Source: an uncultured Planctomycetia bacterium
Lineage (GTDB): Bacteria; Planctomycetota; Phycisphaerae; Phycisphaerales; SM1A02
Reading direction: 5' to 3'
Assembly: GCA_937871505.1 (NCBI GenBank)
Contig: CALMPF010000018.1
Coordinates: 53,580-117,579 of the forward strand
DNA: 64,000 nucleotides
Shown piece after piece: positions 36,998 through 44,534 of the stretch. A program made the translations under genes and the position numbers. The notes beneath the pieces are model-generated. The model had not been told where the DNA came from. It made no database searches and saw nothing but the letters and a program-made list of their open reading frames with translations. How positions within the stretch are numbered: the first letter of the stretch is position 1; each line of letters begins with the position of its first letter.

Positions 36998-37681
36998 ATG
37001 CCCGCCCCCGACTCGAGCAACTCAGACGGCGATCGTCCCGGCGCCCGCAGCGCGGGATCGCATCGGGCGGGTGACTCCGAGCGCGACTCGGCGGCGGGCG
37101 ATCCTGGCGCGAGGCGACCGGCGACCGACACCACGCGGCTGCTCGATCGAATGTCGGAGGGCGATCCGGCGGCTGCCGAGGACCTCCTGCCGGTGGTCTA
37201 CGAGGAGCTTCGTCGGATCGCTGCCGCCGCGATGCGGCAGGAGCGCGCCGACCACACCCTTCAGCCGACGGCGATCGTCCACGAGGCGTACCTGCGGCTG
37301 ATCGGCGGCCAGCCGGTGAAGTGGCAGGGCCGGGCGCACTTCATGGGGGTCGCGGCGGGGGCGATCCGGCGCGTGCTCATCGATCACGCCCGGCGGACGC
37401 GCACTGCGAAGCGCGGCGGCGACCGTCAGCGCGTGACCTTGGCTGAGCAGCCGGATGACCGGAGGGCGACGGGGACCGAGGTCGACCTGCTCGACCTGCA
37501 CGCTGCGCTCGAGCGGCTCGAGGCGGTCAATCCGCGGCAGAGCAGGGTCGTCGAGCTCCGCTTCTTCGGCGGGCTCACCAACGAGGACGTCGCCGAGGTC
37601 ATGGGCCTCTCGCGCTCGACGGTCTCGGACGAGATCGCCTTCGCGCGAGCGTGGCTCGCGAAGGAGCTCGCGGTCCGCTGA
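36998..37681 (+). CDS. ECF-type RNA polymerase sigma factor (planctomycete ECF group)
   Basis: The 227-aa protein starts with about 45 disordered residues (Ser/Asp/Arg/Gly-rich). Region 2 follows (TTRLLDRMSEGDPAAAEDLLPVVYEELRRIA...HTLQPTAIVHEAYLRL) and then region 4 with a helix-turn-helix (LRFFGGLTNEDVAEVMGLSRSTVSDE). The 'TALVHEAYLRL' and 'RRVLIDHAR' signatures are those of the large planctomycete/Acidobacteria ECF group. It would direct RNA polymerase to a set of promoters. Members often sit next to a Ser/Thr kinase gene; here none is adjacent, so the signal is unknown. ATG 36998 has a strong GGAGGAG about ten bases upstream, unlike most genes in the window. Confidence 0.9.
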   Translation: MPAPDSSNSDGDRPGARSAGSHRAGDSERDSAAGDPGARRPATDTTRLLDRMSEGDPAAAEDLLPVVYEELRRIAAAAMRQERADHTLQPTAIVHEAYLRLIGGQPVKWQGRAHFMGVAAGAIRRVLIDHARRTRTAKRGGDRQRVTLAEQPDDRRATGTEVDLLDLHAALERLEAVNPRQSRVVELRFFGGLTNEDVAEVMGLSRSTVSDEIAFARAWLAKELAVR

Positions 37682-37742
37682 GCGCGACGCGGAGGGTCGG
37701 CGCAGCGGGATGAGCGGCGCGCATGCACGTCGCCGCCGCGGG

Positions 37743-38144
37743 CTACCGCAGCGCCGTCCGGATGCGCTCGGCGAGCTCGGGTCCGTTCTCGAGCGAGCCC
37801 GCATCCCAGCGCAGCCCGAGCCCGCGGTCGCCGAGCTTCGGAATGATGTGGAAGTGGACGTGCATCACGGCCTGATGGGCCCCGGCGCCGTTGTTCTGGA
37901 GCACGTTGTAGTCGGTCGCGCCGGTCGCCCGCATGACAGCGCGACAGAGTCGCGGGAGCGCCCGGCCGATGGCAGCGGCCGCGTCGTCTGAGAGCTCGTC
38001 GAGCCGCGCGACGCGCTCGCGGGGGATCACCAGCGTGTGGCCGAGGCTCAGCGGGCCGACATCGAGGAATGCAAGCACGTGCTCGTCCTCGTACACCGCG
38101 TGGCAGGGAATCTCGCCGTCGAGGATTCGGCCGAAGATCGTCAT
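37743..38144 (-). CDS. HIT-family nucleotide hydrolase
   Basis: This 133-aa protein is a histidine-triad protein of the bacterial HinT/HIT type: IFGRILDGEIPCHAVYEDEH at the start, LDVGPLSLGHTLVIP, and the triad HVHFHIIPK near residues 94-102. It would hydrolyse nucleoside phosphoramidates or adenylylated substrates. The length is normal. ATG 38144 lies seven bases after TACGCT, whose hexamer overlaps the -10 of the divergent nadC gene. The two starts are only 23 bp apart. Confidence 0.93.
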   Translation of the reverse strand: MTIFGRILDGEIPCHAVYEDEHVLAFLDVGPLSLGHTLVIPRERVARLDELSDDAAAAIGRALPRLCRAVMRATGATDYNVLQNNGAGAHQAVMHVHFHIIPKLGDRGLGLRWDAGSLENGPELAERIRTALR

Positions 38145-38150
38145 GGCCGA

Positions 38151-38157
38151 TAGCGTA
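38151..38157. promoter_or_regulatory. overlapping divergent -10 boxes (HIT gene / nadC)
   Basis: TAGCGTA serves both strands. TACGCT on the minus strand (38152-38157) ends seven bases before the HIT ATG. TAGCGT on the plus strand (38151-38156) ends 11 bases before the nadC ATG. Confidence 0.5.
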
Positions 38158-38167
38158 CCGCCGCACG

Positions 38168-39352
38168 ATGACCACTCCGGAGCGACCCTCGCCAACTTCC
38201 ACCGCGCGCGGCGCCGGGCGCAAGGCGCCGGAAGCCGCCCTCGAGGGCCGGAGCGATCGATCGTCCGCGCCGTCGACGGGGCTTCCGCAGCTTTTCGATG
38301 CCATCGTCGACGGGGTGGCGCTGCGGACGCTTCTCACCCTCGCCCGCGACGAGGATCTCGGGCGCGGCGGCGATGTCACCGGGCGCCTGGCGATTCCCGC
38401 CGGGTTCCGCGCGGTCGCGGCTGTCGTTCCGAGAGCCGCGGGCGTGATCGCAGGGCTGGCCGCGGCGCCGTCCCTGCTCGAGGTCTTCCGCTTCGAGGGC
38501 GGGTTCCAGGTCCGGCGTCGGGATGGCGAGCGCTGCGCAGCGGGCGAGACCATCGCGATCCTCGAGGGCGACCTTCGGTCGATCCTCGCCCTTGAGCGGA
38601 CTCTCCTCAACGTGCTGTCGCGCCTCTCCGGGATCGCGACCGCCACCGCGTCGTACGTCGATGCGGTCGCCGCGGCGGGAGCGGAGGCGATCGTGGTCGA
38701 CACCCGAAAGACGACGCCCGGATGGCGAACGCTCGAGAAGTACGCCGTCCGCTGCGGCGGCGGATCGCTCCATCGACTCGGCCTGCACGACGCCGTGCTG
38801 CTGAAGGACAACCATCTCGCAGAGGTTCCCCCGGATGGTCTCGCCGCCTTTGTCAGCGACGTGGCGGCGCGGGCGCGCGCTGAGGGATTCGGCGGCGTCG
38901 ACGCGGTCCTCGGAGGCGGCTTCGTCGAGGTCGAGGTCGACACGCTGGCCCAGCTTGACGCGATCCTCTCGCTGCCGGCGGAGAGCGTGGACATCGTGCT
39001 GCTGGACAACATGGCGCCGGAGGAGCTCGCCGAGGCGGTGCGCCGCCGCGGATCACGCCGCCGCCCGCTCCTTGAAGCGTCCGGCGGAGTGAGGCTGGAG
39101 AGCATCGCCCAGATCGCGCGCTCGGGCGTCGACCGCATCGCCATCGGCGCTCTGACGCACTCGCCGCAGGCGCTGGACATCGGTCTGGACATCGGCATCG
39201 ACGACGCGCTCGACCGAGCGGGTGCGGACGGAGGCGCTGGGCCTCGGGATCATCGCGGTCGAGCCATCGACCGCGGCGCCGCATCGGAGGAGCGCGGGGT
39301 TGCATCCCGGCGCGGCCGGCGGTCGAGCGAAGAGGGGCCCGATGGCCGATGA
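38168..39352 (+). CDS. nadC: nicotinate-nucleotide pyrophosphorylase (carboxylating)
   Basis: This 394-aa quinolinate phosphoribosyltransferase makes nicotinate mononucleotide from quinolinate and PRPP in de novo NAD synthesis. The motifs DEDLGRGGDVTG, LSRLSGIATATASYVDA, DTRKTTPGWRTLEKYAVRCGG (about residue 178) and LKDNHL (about 213), and the C-terminal EASGGVRLESI and GVDRIAIGALTHS are complete. A 40-residue Pro/Ser/Arg N-terminus and a 45-residue tail of Arg/Gly are extra to the usual 280-300 aa. The 3' end overlaps the start of birA. No nadA or nadB is in the window. Confidence 0.95.
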   Translation: MTTPERPSPTSTARGAGRKAPEAALEGRSDRSSAPSTGLPQLFDAIVDGVALRTLLTLARDEDLGRGGDVTGRLAIPAGFRAVAAVVPRAAGVIAGLAAAPSLLEVFRFEGGFQVRRRDGERCAAGETIAILEGDLRSILALERTLLNVLSRLSGIATATASYVDAVAAAGAEAIVVDTRKTTPGWRTLEKYAVRCGGGSLHRLGLHDAVLLKDNHLAEVPPDGLAAFVSDVAARARAEGFGGVDAVLGGGFVEVEVDTLAQLDAILSLPAESVDIVLLDNMAPEELAEAVRRRGSRRRPLLEASGGVRLESIAQIARSGVDRIAIGALTHSPQALDIGLDIGIDDALDRAGADGGAGPRDHRGRAIDRGAASEERGVASRRGRRSSEEGPDGR

Positions 39353-40361
39353 CGCGGGCGGTCCGGGCAGTTCGGGCGGTACGGGCGTTCCGGTCGGTTC
39401 GGGCGGCTCGGGCGACCGGCGCGGCGAGGTCGCCGACGACGCCGCGACGGCGTGGCGCGATCGACTTGGGGCCGTCGTCGCCGGGGCGCGCTCCTTCGCG
39501 CGGGTGCATGTCGTCGCCGAGACCGACTCGACGCAGGATGAGGCGCTGCGCGTGCTCTCCGAGCTGGGCGAGCCCGCCGAAGGACGGCGCGGCGGGCTCG
39601 TCGTCGTCGCGCTGCGCCAGCGCTCGGGGCGCGGGCGCCTCGGGCGCCGTTGGGCCGACACCGCCGGCGAGGGCCTCGCGCTGACCGCGGTGATCCCCGC
39701 GGGCGACCCTGGGCGGCTCGCGCTGGTGGGCGCCGTCGCGGCGCTCGTCGCGTGCACCGGCGCTCTCCGAGCTCGCGGCGCCGATGCGGCGCCGCGCGGC
39801 TCCTGCGATGCGAGCCCGCCGCGCGACGGAGACGCATGGACGAGAGAGCACGTGAACGGCCGTCCTGCGCGGGCGATCGGAATCAAGTGGCCGAACGACG
39901 TCGTGGCCTCGGGGCGCAAGCTCGCGGGGGTTCTCGTCGAGCAGGATGCCCGCGTCGCCCGCCTCGGCGTCGGCATCAACGTCGCGCAGCGATCGTGGCC
40001 GCCGGAGCTCGCGGCGACGGCGACGAGCCTGGCGGAGCTGGCGCTCGGCGCTCAGAGCGCGGCGCGCGCCGAATTCCTCCCGCCGCCCGACCGGATCGAG
40101 GTCGCCTCTCGCCTCGTCGCGGCGCTCGACGACGCCCTCGCGCGTCCCGTCGCGGAACTCGTCGAGCGGTTCGTCGAGCACGACGCGCTGCGCGGCGCCC
40201 GCCGCGCCGTCGCGTGGGGAGTCGAGCGGGCCGAAGGGACGATTCTCTCCATCGACCCGCTCCGCGCCATCGTCGTGCTCCGGGACGATGGCAGCACGGT
40301 GGCGATTCCGGCGGCGCTCGCGCGGATCGAGCCGGCGGCCGAGCGCAGCGACAGCGGATGA
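39342..40361 (+). CDS. birA: biotin-[acetyl-CoA-carboxylase] ligase
   Basis: This 339-aa biotin protein ligase without the DNA-binding domain (class I) activates biotin as biotinyl-AMP and attaches it to carrier proteins. The motifs are SGRGRLGRRWADT near residue 95, GIKWPNDVVASGRKLAGVL near 183, and GVGINV. About 30 residues (Arg/Asp-rich) are inserted before the KWPND motif. The N-terminus is a Gly/Ser/Pro stretch from a 9-bp DNA repeat (39353-39420). ATG 39342 overlaps the nadC stop and has GAGGGG just upstream, so it is coupled to nadC. With no HTH it cannot act as a repressor. Confidence 0.93.
   Translation: MADDAGGPGSSGGTGVPVGSGGSGDRRGEVADDAATAWRDRLGAVVAGARSFARVHVVAETDSTQDEALRVLSELGEPAEGRRGGLVVVALRQRSGRGRLGRRWADTAGEGLALTAVIPAGDPGRLALVGAVAALVACTGALRARGADAAPRGSCDASPPRDGDAWTREHVNGRPARAIGIKWPNDVVASGRKLAGVLVEQDARVARLGVGINVAQRSWPPELAATATSLAELALGAQSAARAEFLPPPDRIEVASRLVAALDDALARPVAELVERFVEHDALRGARRAVAWGVERAEGTILSIDPLRAIVVLRDDGSTVAIPAALARIEPAAERSDSG
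39353..39420 (+). repeat. 9-bp in-frame repeat at the birA 5' end
   Basis: About seven degenerate units of GGCGGTTCG encode GGP/GSS/GGT/GVP/VGS/GGS triplets at the N-terminus of BirA. Confidence 0.75.
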
Positions 40362-40493
40362 GCAGTGCGGGCGCCGCCGGCGCCCGCGCGAACGGGTCGT
40401 CATCCTCGGCACGGCGGGCGCGGGTGAGCATCGCGTGCGCCTCCGGCGCGCCGGCGCATCGCCCAGGGAAGAGCGTCCTGTCCGGAGGGCGCG

Positions 40494-41489
40494 CTACATC
40501 GCGCACGGGCCCCAGGCCCCGAGGAGGATGCCGAGGTCGGCGCCGTCGACGGATCCGCTGCCGTCGAGGTTGGCGCACGGATCATCCGTGCCCCAGGCGC
40601 CGAGGAGGATGCCCAGATCGGCGCCGTCGACGATCCCGTCGCCGGTGAGGTCGCCGAGGCAGAGCCCCGGACACGTCACGCCCTGGGCGAAGAGCGTGAG
40701 CGTCCAGTTCGCGGAGGGAAACCCGAGGTCGGCGTAGGAGGTGAAGCTCGTCAGATTGCACGCATCCGCGCGGAGATAGGTCGGGGCGGTGGCGCCTGCG
40801 GGATTGCCGCCCGCGACCGCGAAGCCGTTGGTGCTCGCAGGCACGTCGAGGACGATCACATACGTCAGGTTGCCCGGGATCACCTGCGGCGGCGCGATGG
40901 GGACCGTCGCGTTGTAGACCGGCGGCGGCGTGTCCGGGCAGAGCCCGACGCAGCCGACGCGAGCCGCCTCGGCGCAGAGGGCGTCCCAGAGCGTGGTGCA
41001 GCAGAAGGGATCGGCCGAACAGATCAGGAACTGGCATCCCGGGGAGTCGCAGCCCGGCGATCCGTTCGGATAGCAGCAGTCGCTCCCGCTCGGAGGATCG
41101 GGGATCACGCCCGGGAGCAGCACCGGAATCGACCGGATGAGCATCAGGTCGTTGGGCGTCGAGCCGGGGGCGCCGCCATCGAGATCGATGTAGATCTGGA
41201 AGGTCGCCATGAGCGCCGATCCGGAGTTGGCGAAGCCGAAGTCCGCGCAGACGAGGCTTACCGACTGCGGTCCGCCGGGAAACGACACCGCGAAGCGATT
41301 CGCTTGCGTGATCCCGCCGACGGAGCAGGCGATCTGCGTCTGCGTCGCGATGGGGCTGTTGCTTGCCGAGATCGGCGTGAGGCCGGGCTGGAAGCACCTG
41401 CTCGCCTCGGCCCACGGAGCGAGGGAGATGGCGAAGGCGCACGCGAGAGGGGCGGCGTGCTGCGCCGCGGCAGGCTGGAGTCGGGGCAA
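40494..41489 (-). CDS. secreted Cys-rich protein with C-terminal dockerin-like repeats
   Basis: The protein has 331 aa. The TTG at 41489 is preceded by AGGAG with eight bases of spacing and starts a signal peptide (AAPLACAFAISLAPWAEA). The exported part has a beta-rich first region. A cysteine-dense middle (SDCCYPNGSPGCDSPGCQFL, then DPFCCTTLWDALCAEAARVGC) follows, a pattern I know from other Phycisphaerales-like exported proteins. A second beta region comes next, and the protein ends with two dockerin-like calcium-binding repeats, GDGIVDGADLGILLGAWG and DGSGSVDGADLGILLGAWG. The repeats probably act as a sorting or attachment tag. No enzyme domain is visible. Confidence 0.85.
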   Translation of the reverse strand: MPRLQPAAAQHAAPLACAFAISLAPWAEASRCFQPGLTPISASNSPIATQTQIACSVGGITQANRFAVSFPGGPQSVSLVCADFGFANSGSALMATFQIYIDLDGGAPGSTPNDLMLIRSIPVLLPGVIPDPPSGSDCCYPNGSPGCDSPGCQFLICSADPFCCTTLWDALCAEAARVGCVGLCPDTPPPVYNATVPIAPPQVIPGNLTYVIVLDVPASTNGFAVAGGNPAGATAPTYLRADACNLTSFTSYADLGFPSANWTLTLFAQGVTCPGLCLGDLTGDGIVDGADLGILLGAWGTDDPCANLDGSGSVDGADLGILLGAWGPCAM

Positions 41490-42033
41490 CGGGAAGTCTC
41501 CTGATGGCGTCGGGCTGTTGGCGTCGGGCTGTCGGCGTCCGGCGCGCCTGCGTTGGGCGAGGCGGCGGGCCCGCCGCCCAGCGCTGGCGGCGGCGGGGCG
41601 ACGGCGCCGCCCGGCGGGGTCGCGGGCGGTGCGCCGGATCTCCCGACGGTACCGGGCGATGCGCCCAAAAGCACGCCTCAAGTTCCAGGCGCGCCGCTCC
41701 GGGTGCCTGAGCGGTTCCGCGGTCGCTGGTGCGCGGGCCTCCGGGCCGCTCCTCCTCCCCCCCGGACTCGCTCCGGACGACTGTTGACACCGCAGCAGGT
41801 CGGGTGCGGTGAGGCGCGAGTCCGGCGCAGGCGTGGACGCGAACGCGGCGGACCACCAGATGCGGCCCAAAAGGCCGCGCACCGAGAACGGCCGCGCACC
41901 GAAGATGGCCGCGGAATCGGTCACGCACCCCGCCGAACCGTCCGCTCCCTCCGCTCACTCCGCTCCCTCCGCTCGGGGGCGCCGCGGCAACGGCGACCGC
42001 GGGGAGCCCACATCCGAGGACGCCAGCAGCCAC
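41490..42033. other. 544-bp intergenic region with 9-bp repeat
   Basis: No convincing gene is seen. It contains a 9-bp array (CGCTCCCTC/CGCTCACTC, four units near 41946-41982) and a GTTGACACCGCAGC string at 41782 that recurs at 63180. Confidence 0.6.
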
Positions 42034-42214
42034 CGACTCCTGCTGCGGCGTCCGGAAGCGGCGTTCTGCGCTGCGTCGCAGCTCGCATCTCGATCGATCG
42101 ATGGGTGCTTGAGGGCCCGCAGAGGGGCCACCGGCGCCCCATCTGCTTCGCTTCTCCTTGCAGAACGTCCGCTTCCGATCGCCTCGCGCCGGACCCAAGG
42201 GGCGCTGGAGTGCT
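42034..42214 (+). repeat. MITE/REP-like element, copy 3
   Basis: About 180 bp match copies 2 and 4 from CTCCTGCTGCGGCGTCCGG to GGGGCGCTGGAGTGCT, including GATGGGTGCTTGAGGGCCCG and GCAGAACGTCCGCTTCC. The left terminal repeat is lost. It ends 61 bp upstream of the -10 box of the next gene. Confidence 0.82.
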
Positions 42215-42274
42215 CAGCCCGCGACCGGAGCGAGCGCACGCCTGAGTGTCGAGCCGGCCGCGCCGCCGCGACGA

Positions 42275-42280
42275 TACCCT
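42275..42280 (+). promoter_or_regulatory. -10 box TACCCT, unknown secreted protein
   Basis: TACCCT ends seven bases before ATG 42288; no Shine-Dalgarno sequence is present. Confidence 0.5.
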
Positions 42281-42287
42281 TGCACCG

Positions 42288-43274
42288 ATGTCGCTTTCGG
42301 CAGCGATCCTCGCAGCGGTCTTGGCCGCGCCGGCCGACGGGTACACCGATCTCGGGCCCGGCGCGGGCATTCGACGGGTGGAGGATGGGTATGTCCTCCG
42401 TCGCGTCGACGACGGCGTCGCCGATCGCGGACCGCTGAGCTTGAGCCTCCGCGAGCTTCAGGTCGATCTCTCGCCCGGGAGCGGGTTCCGCGGTGTCTAC
42501 CGAATCGAGTCCCGCGACGACCTTCTGATGCGCCAGAGCGGCGCGCTGGTCGCGAGCTTCTCGCGCAGCACGTACCGACGCAACCAGGAGAAGAAGGTCG
42601 TCTCGGAGGTTCCGGCCGGGACCGTCTTCAGCATCGGCTTTCCGCAGTGGATCGCCGGGACCGAGCGGGAGGCGCGGGCGGTTCTCGAGCAGAGGCGCGC
42701 CCAGCGCTCCCTCGAACAGGGATACGACGGGGTCGAGCGCTCCGCCAACCGGTCGAAACTGAACCTGAGCGCCCAGGCCTCCCTCCGCGCAAACGTCCTC
42801 GCCGATCTGCGTCCGAGGGATCTCCGCCTGGACCTCACCGTGGCCGACGCTCCCGTGCGCCCCGCGACCCGCGTCGCGCCGGGCCTCCCTTCAGGCGTCC
42901 CCATCGGCTGGCGCCGAGCGAGCGACGGCGCGCCGGACCCCATCCGCGCCGATGCCGTCGCCGGAGCTCGACGGCACCTGGTCACCGCGGCCGCCCCGGG
43001 GATGGAGCGCGCGGCTGCACGCGTCGACATGCTCGAAGGCGCGAGCGCCCCGCGCTTCATCGCCGATGAGGCGTACCGCCGGGCGCGCCTCGAGCGGCTG
43101 CTCTCGGGAGTGCGCTCCGCAGGCGCCGCGCCGACATGGCCGGGGGCGTCGACACACCCAGGGCTGGAGTGCGATGTGCTCGCGGAGCTCGCGCTGCTGC
43201 TCGGAAGCGCCAACGAGGCGAGCAGCACTGCCTCCATCGACGCTGCTGCGGCGCGCCCCGCGCAGAGTCGATGA
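42288..43274 (+). CDS. secreted protein, unknown function (328 aa)
   Basis: A short signal peptide (MSLSAAILAAVLAAPADG) without basic residues is followed by a beta-rich domain (GFRGVYRIESRDDLLMRQSG; AGTVFSIGFPQWI). An Arg/Ala-rich helical C-terminal half completes the protein. No family was recognised. The leaderless-type promoter at 42275 supports the start. The convergent nitroreductase gene ends 27 bp downstream. The same kind of MSL... leader occurs in the next unknown secreted protein (44535). Confidence 0.7.
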   Translation: MSLSAAILAAVLAAPADGYTDLGPGAGIRRVEDGYVLRRVDDGVADRGPLSLSLRELQVDLSPGSGFRGVYRIESRDDLLMRQSGALVASFSRSTYRRNQEKKVVSEVPAGTVFSIGFPQWIAGTEREARAVLEQRRAQRSLEQGYDGVERSANRSKLNLSAQASLRANVLADLRPRDLRLDLTVADAPVRPATRVAPGLPSGVPIGWRRASDGAPDPIRADAVAGARRHLVTAAAPGMERAAARVDMLEGASAPRFIADEAYRRARLERLLSGVRSAGAAPTWPGASTHPGLECDVLAELALLLGSANEASSTASIDAAAARPAQSR

Positions 43275-43301
43275 TCGATCGCTCGGCGACCCGCCGATCA
43301 A

Positions 43302-44081
43302 CTACTCGCGAGACGGCGGTCTCCCCGTTGGCCCCCCCGTTGGCCCCGCAGTTGGCCCACCGGTTGGCCCGCCAGTTGTCCGACCAGTTGGCCCACCAGT
43401 TGGCCCTTGGGGGGGGACCCCCCGATCGACGACCATGATCTCCGCAAGCGCCTTGCGGTGAAGATCCGGCACCCGGCACTCCTCGGCGGGGTGGCCGACG
43501 GGCACGAGCAGGAAGGGCCGCTCGTGCGCCGGTCTTCCGAGAAGCTCGCCGAGGAAGCGCATCGGACTCGGCGTGTGCGTCAGCCCGACCAGTCCCGCGT
43601 GGTGGATCGCCGCGAGCAGGAAGCCGGTGGCGATGCCGACGGACTCGTTGACGTAGTAGACCTGATCCGAGGGATTGGACGGATCTTCGTCGCGCATGAG
43701 CTTGAAGACGACGATGAGCCACGGGGCGACTTCGAGGAAGGGCTTGACGTCGTCCGTCCCGAGCGGCTCGAGGTCGGCCAGCCACGCCGGGTTTGCCCGC
43801 CGCGCGTAGAACTCGCGCTCCTCGGCCTCTGCCGCGAGCCGGATCTCGCGCTTCAGCGCCGGGTCCTGTACGGCGACGAAGCGCCACGGCTGCTTGTGAG
43901 CGCCGCTCGGCGCGGTCCCTGCGGCGGCGATGATCGCTTCGATCGCGGCGCGGTCGACCGGCCGATCGGAGAACATCCGAACGCTCCGTCGTCGCTGCAT
44001 CACCGCGAGGAAGTCGCGGGCCGCGAGCGTCGGGTCGCGCCCGGGGTCGAAGCGGACGTAGGGAATCGTGGGCAGCGGCAT
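43302..44081 (-). CDS. nitroreductase-family protein (iodotyrosine-deiodinase-like) with repeat tail
   Basis: This 259-aa FMN-dependent nitroreductase fold has RRRSVRMFSDRPVD, APSGAHKQPWRFVAV, VYYVNESVGIATGFLLAAIHHAG and LTHTPSPMRFL. This motif set is closest to the BluB/iodotyrosine deiodinase-like branch. It would reduce an organic substrate with FMN; the natural substrate is unknown. The last 30 residues are not part of the fold: they are GGPTGRTTGGPTGG-type repeats encoded by a 12-bp tandem array that runs up to the stop. The start at ATG 44081 fits the family; no clear promoter or ribosome-binding site is seen. Confidence 0.88.
   Translation of the reverse strand: MPLPTIPYVRFDPGRDPTLAARDFLAVMQRRRSVRMFSDRPVDRAAIEAIIAAAGTAPSGAHKQPWRFVAVQDPALKREIRLAAEAEEREFYARRANPAWLADLEPLGTDDVKPFLEVAPWLIVVFKLMRDEDPSNPSDQVYYVNESVGIATGFLLAAIHHAGLVGLTHTPSPMRFLGELLGRPAHERPFLLVPVGHPAEECRVPDLHRKALAEIMVVDRGVPPQGPTGGPTGRTTGGPTGGPTAGPTGGPTGRPPSRE
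43328..43408 (+). repeat. 12-bp tandem repeat (GTTGGCCCACCA) at the 3' end of the nitroreductase gene
   Basis: About seven degenerate units of GTTGGCCCnCCA lie head to tail. It is next to a G8-A-C6 palindrome at 43409-43423. Confidence 0.88.
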
Positions 44082-44517
44082 GGCGCGTGAAGAGGGTTGG
44101 GCCCCGCGGCGGCGGTCGAGCGGAGGTGACGCAGGGCGACGTCGAGACCGGAGCGAGCTGACGAGGTCATGGACACGGTACGGCCCGGACGAGAGCCTCT
44201 TCTGCGCCGCCGAGTCCTGCTTCGGGACTTGGTGCTCTCCCCGGCGACGCGACTGCCGTCGGGTGGGCGTCGGGCGGCACCGCGCTCGCAGTGCCGAAGT
44301 CGGCCCCACCGGGGCCGGGAGAGCGCGATCGGCACCGCGGGACCGGGACTGCGGGACTCGAACAGCGTGGTTGGGACCGCGGGGCCGAAACAGAGGGGCC
44401 GAAACAGAGGGGCTGGAACAGGCGGCTGGGATTCGGAACGCGCGGCAGCGATGCGTTCGGACGCGATGGATGACACCGTCGCCCGCCGGCGTTGGATGCC
44501 GGCGCGGCCATCGGCGC
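44082..44517. other. intergenic region with short repeats
   Basis: No convincing gene is seen. A 13-bp direct repeat (GGGGCCGAAACAGA, two to three units) lies at 44380-44420, after several GGGACC/GGGACT steps. Confidence 0.6.
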
Positions 44518-44523
44518 TACGTT
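44518..44523 (+). promoter_or_regulatory. candidate -10 box TACGTT, 659-aa secreted protein
   Basis: TACGTT ends 11 bases before ATG 44535 and favours that start over ATGs at 44451 and 44466. Confidence 0.35.
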
Positions 44524-44534
44524 TCTCCTCGTCG

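Noticed and set aside
41783..41788. TTGACA as a -35 box in the 41.8-kb gap
   Set aside because: No -10 hexamer is found 16-18 bp downstream and no gene follows; the same string recurs at 63180 inside a gene end.
41490..42033. Candidate genes in the gap upstream of copy 3
   Set aside because: Open frames are shadows of GC-rich DNA in several frames; no signal, domain or start site stands out.
43328..43408. Possible CRISPR array
   Set aside because: Units are contiguous 12-mers without spacers and no cas genes are present.
44082..44517. 5' extension of the 659-aa secreted protein to 44169 or 44451
   Set aside because: It crosses short repeats and adds a basic stretch before a good signal peptide; the TACGTT box favours 44535.
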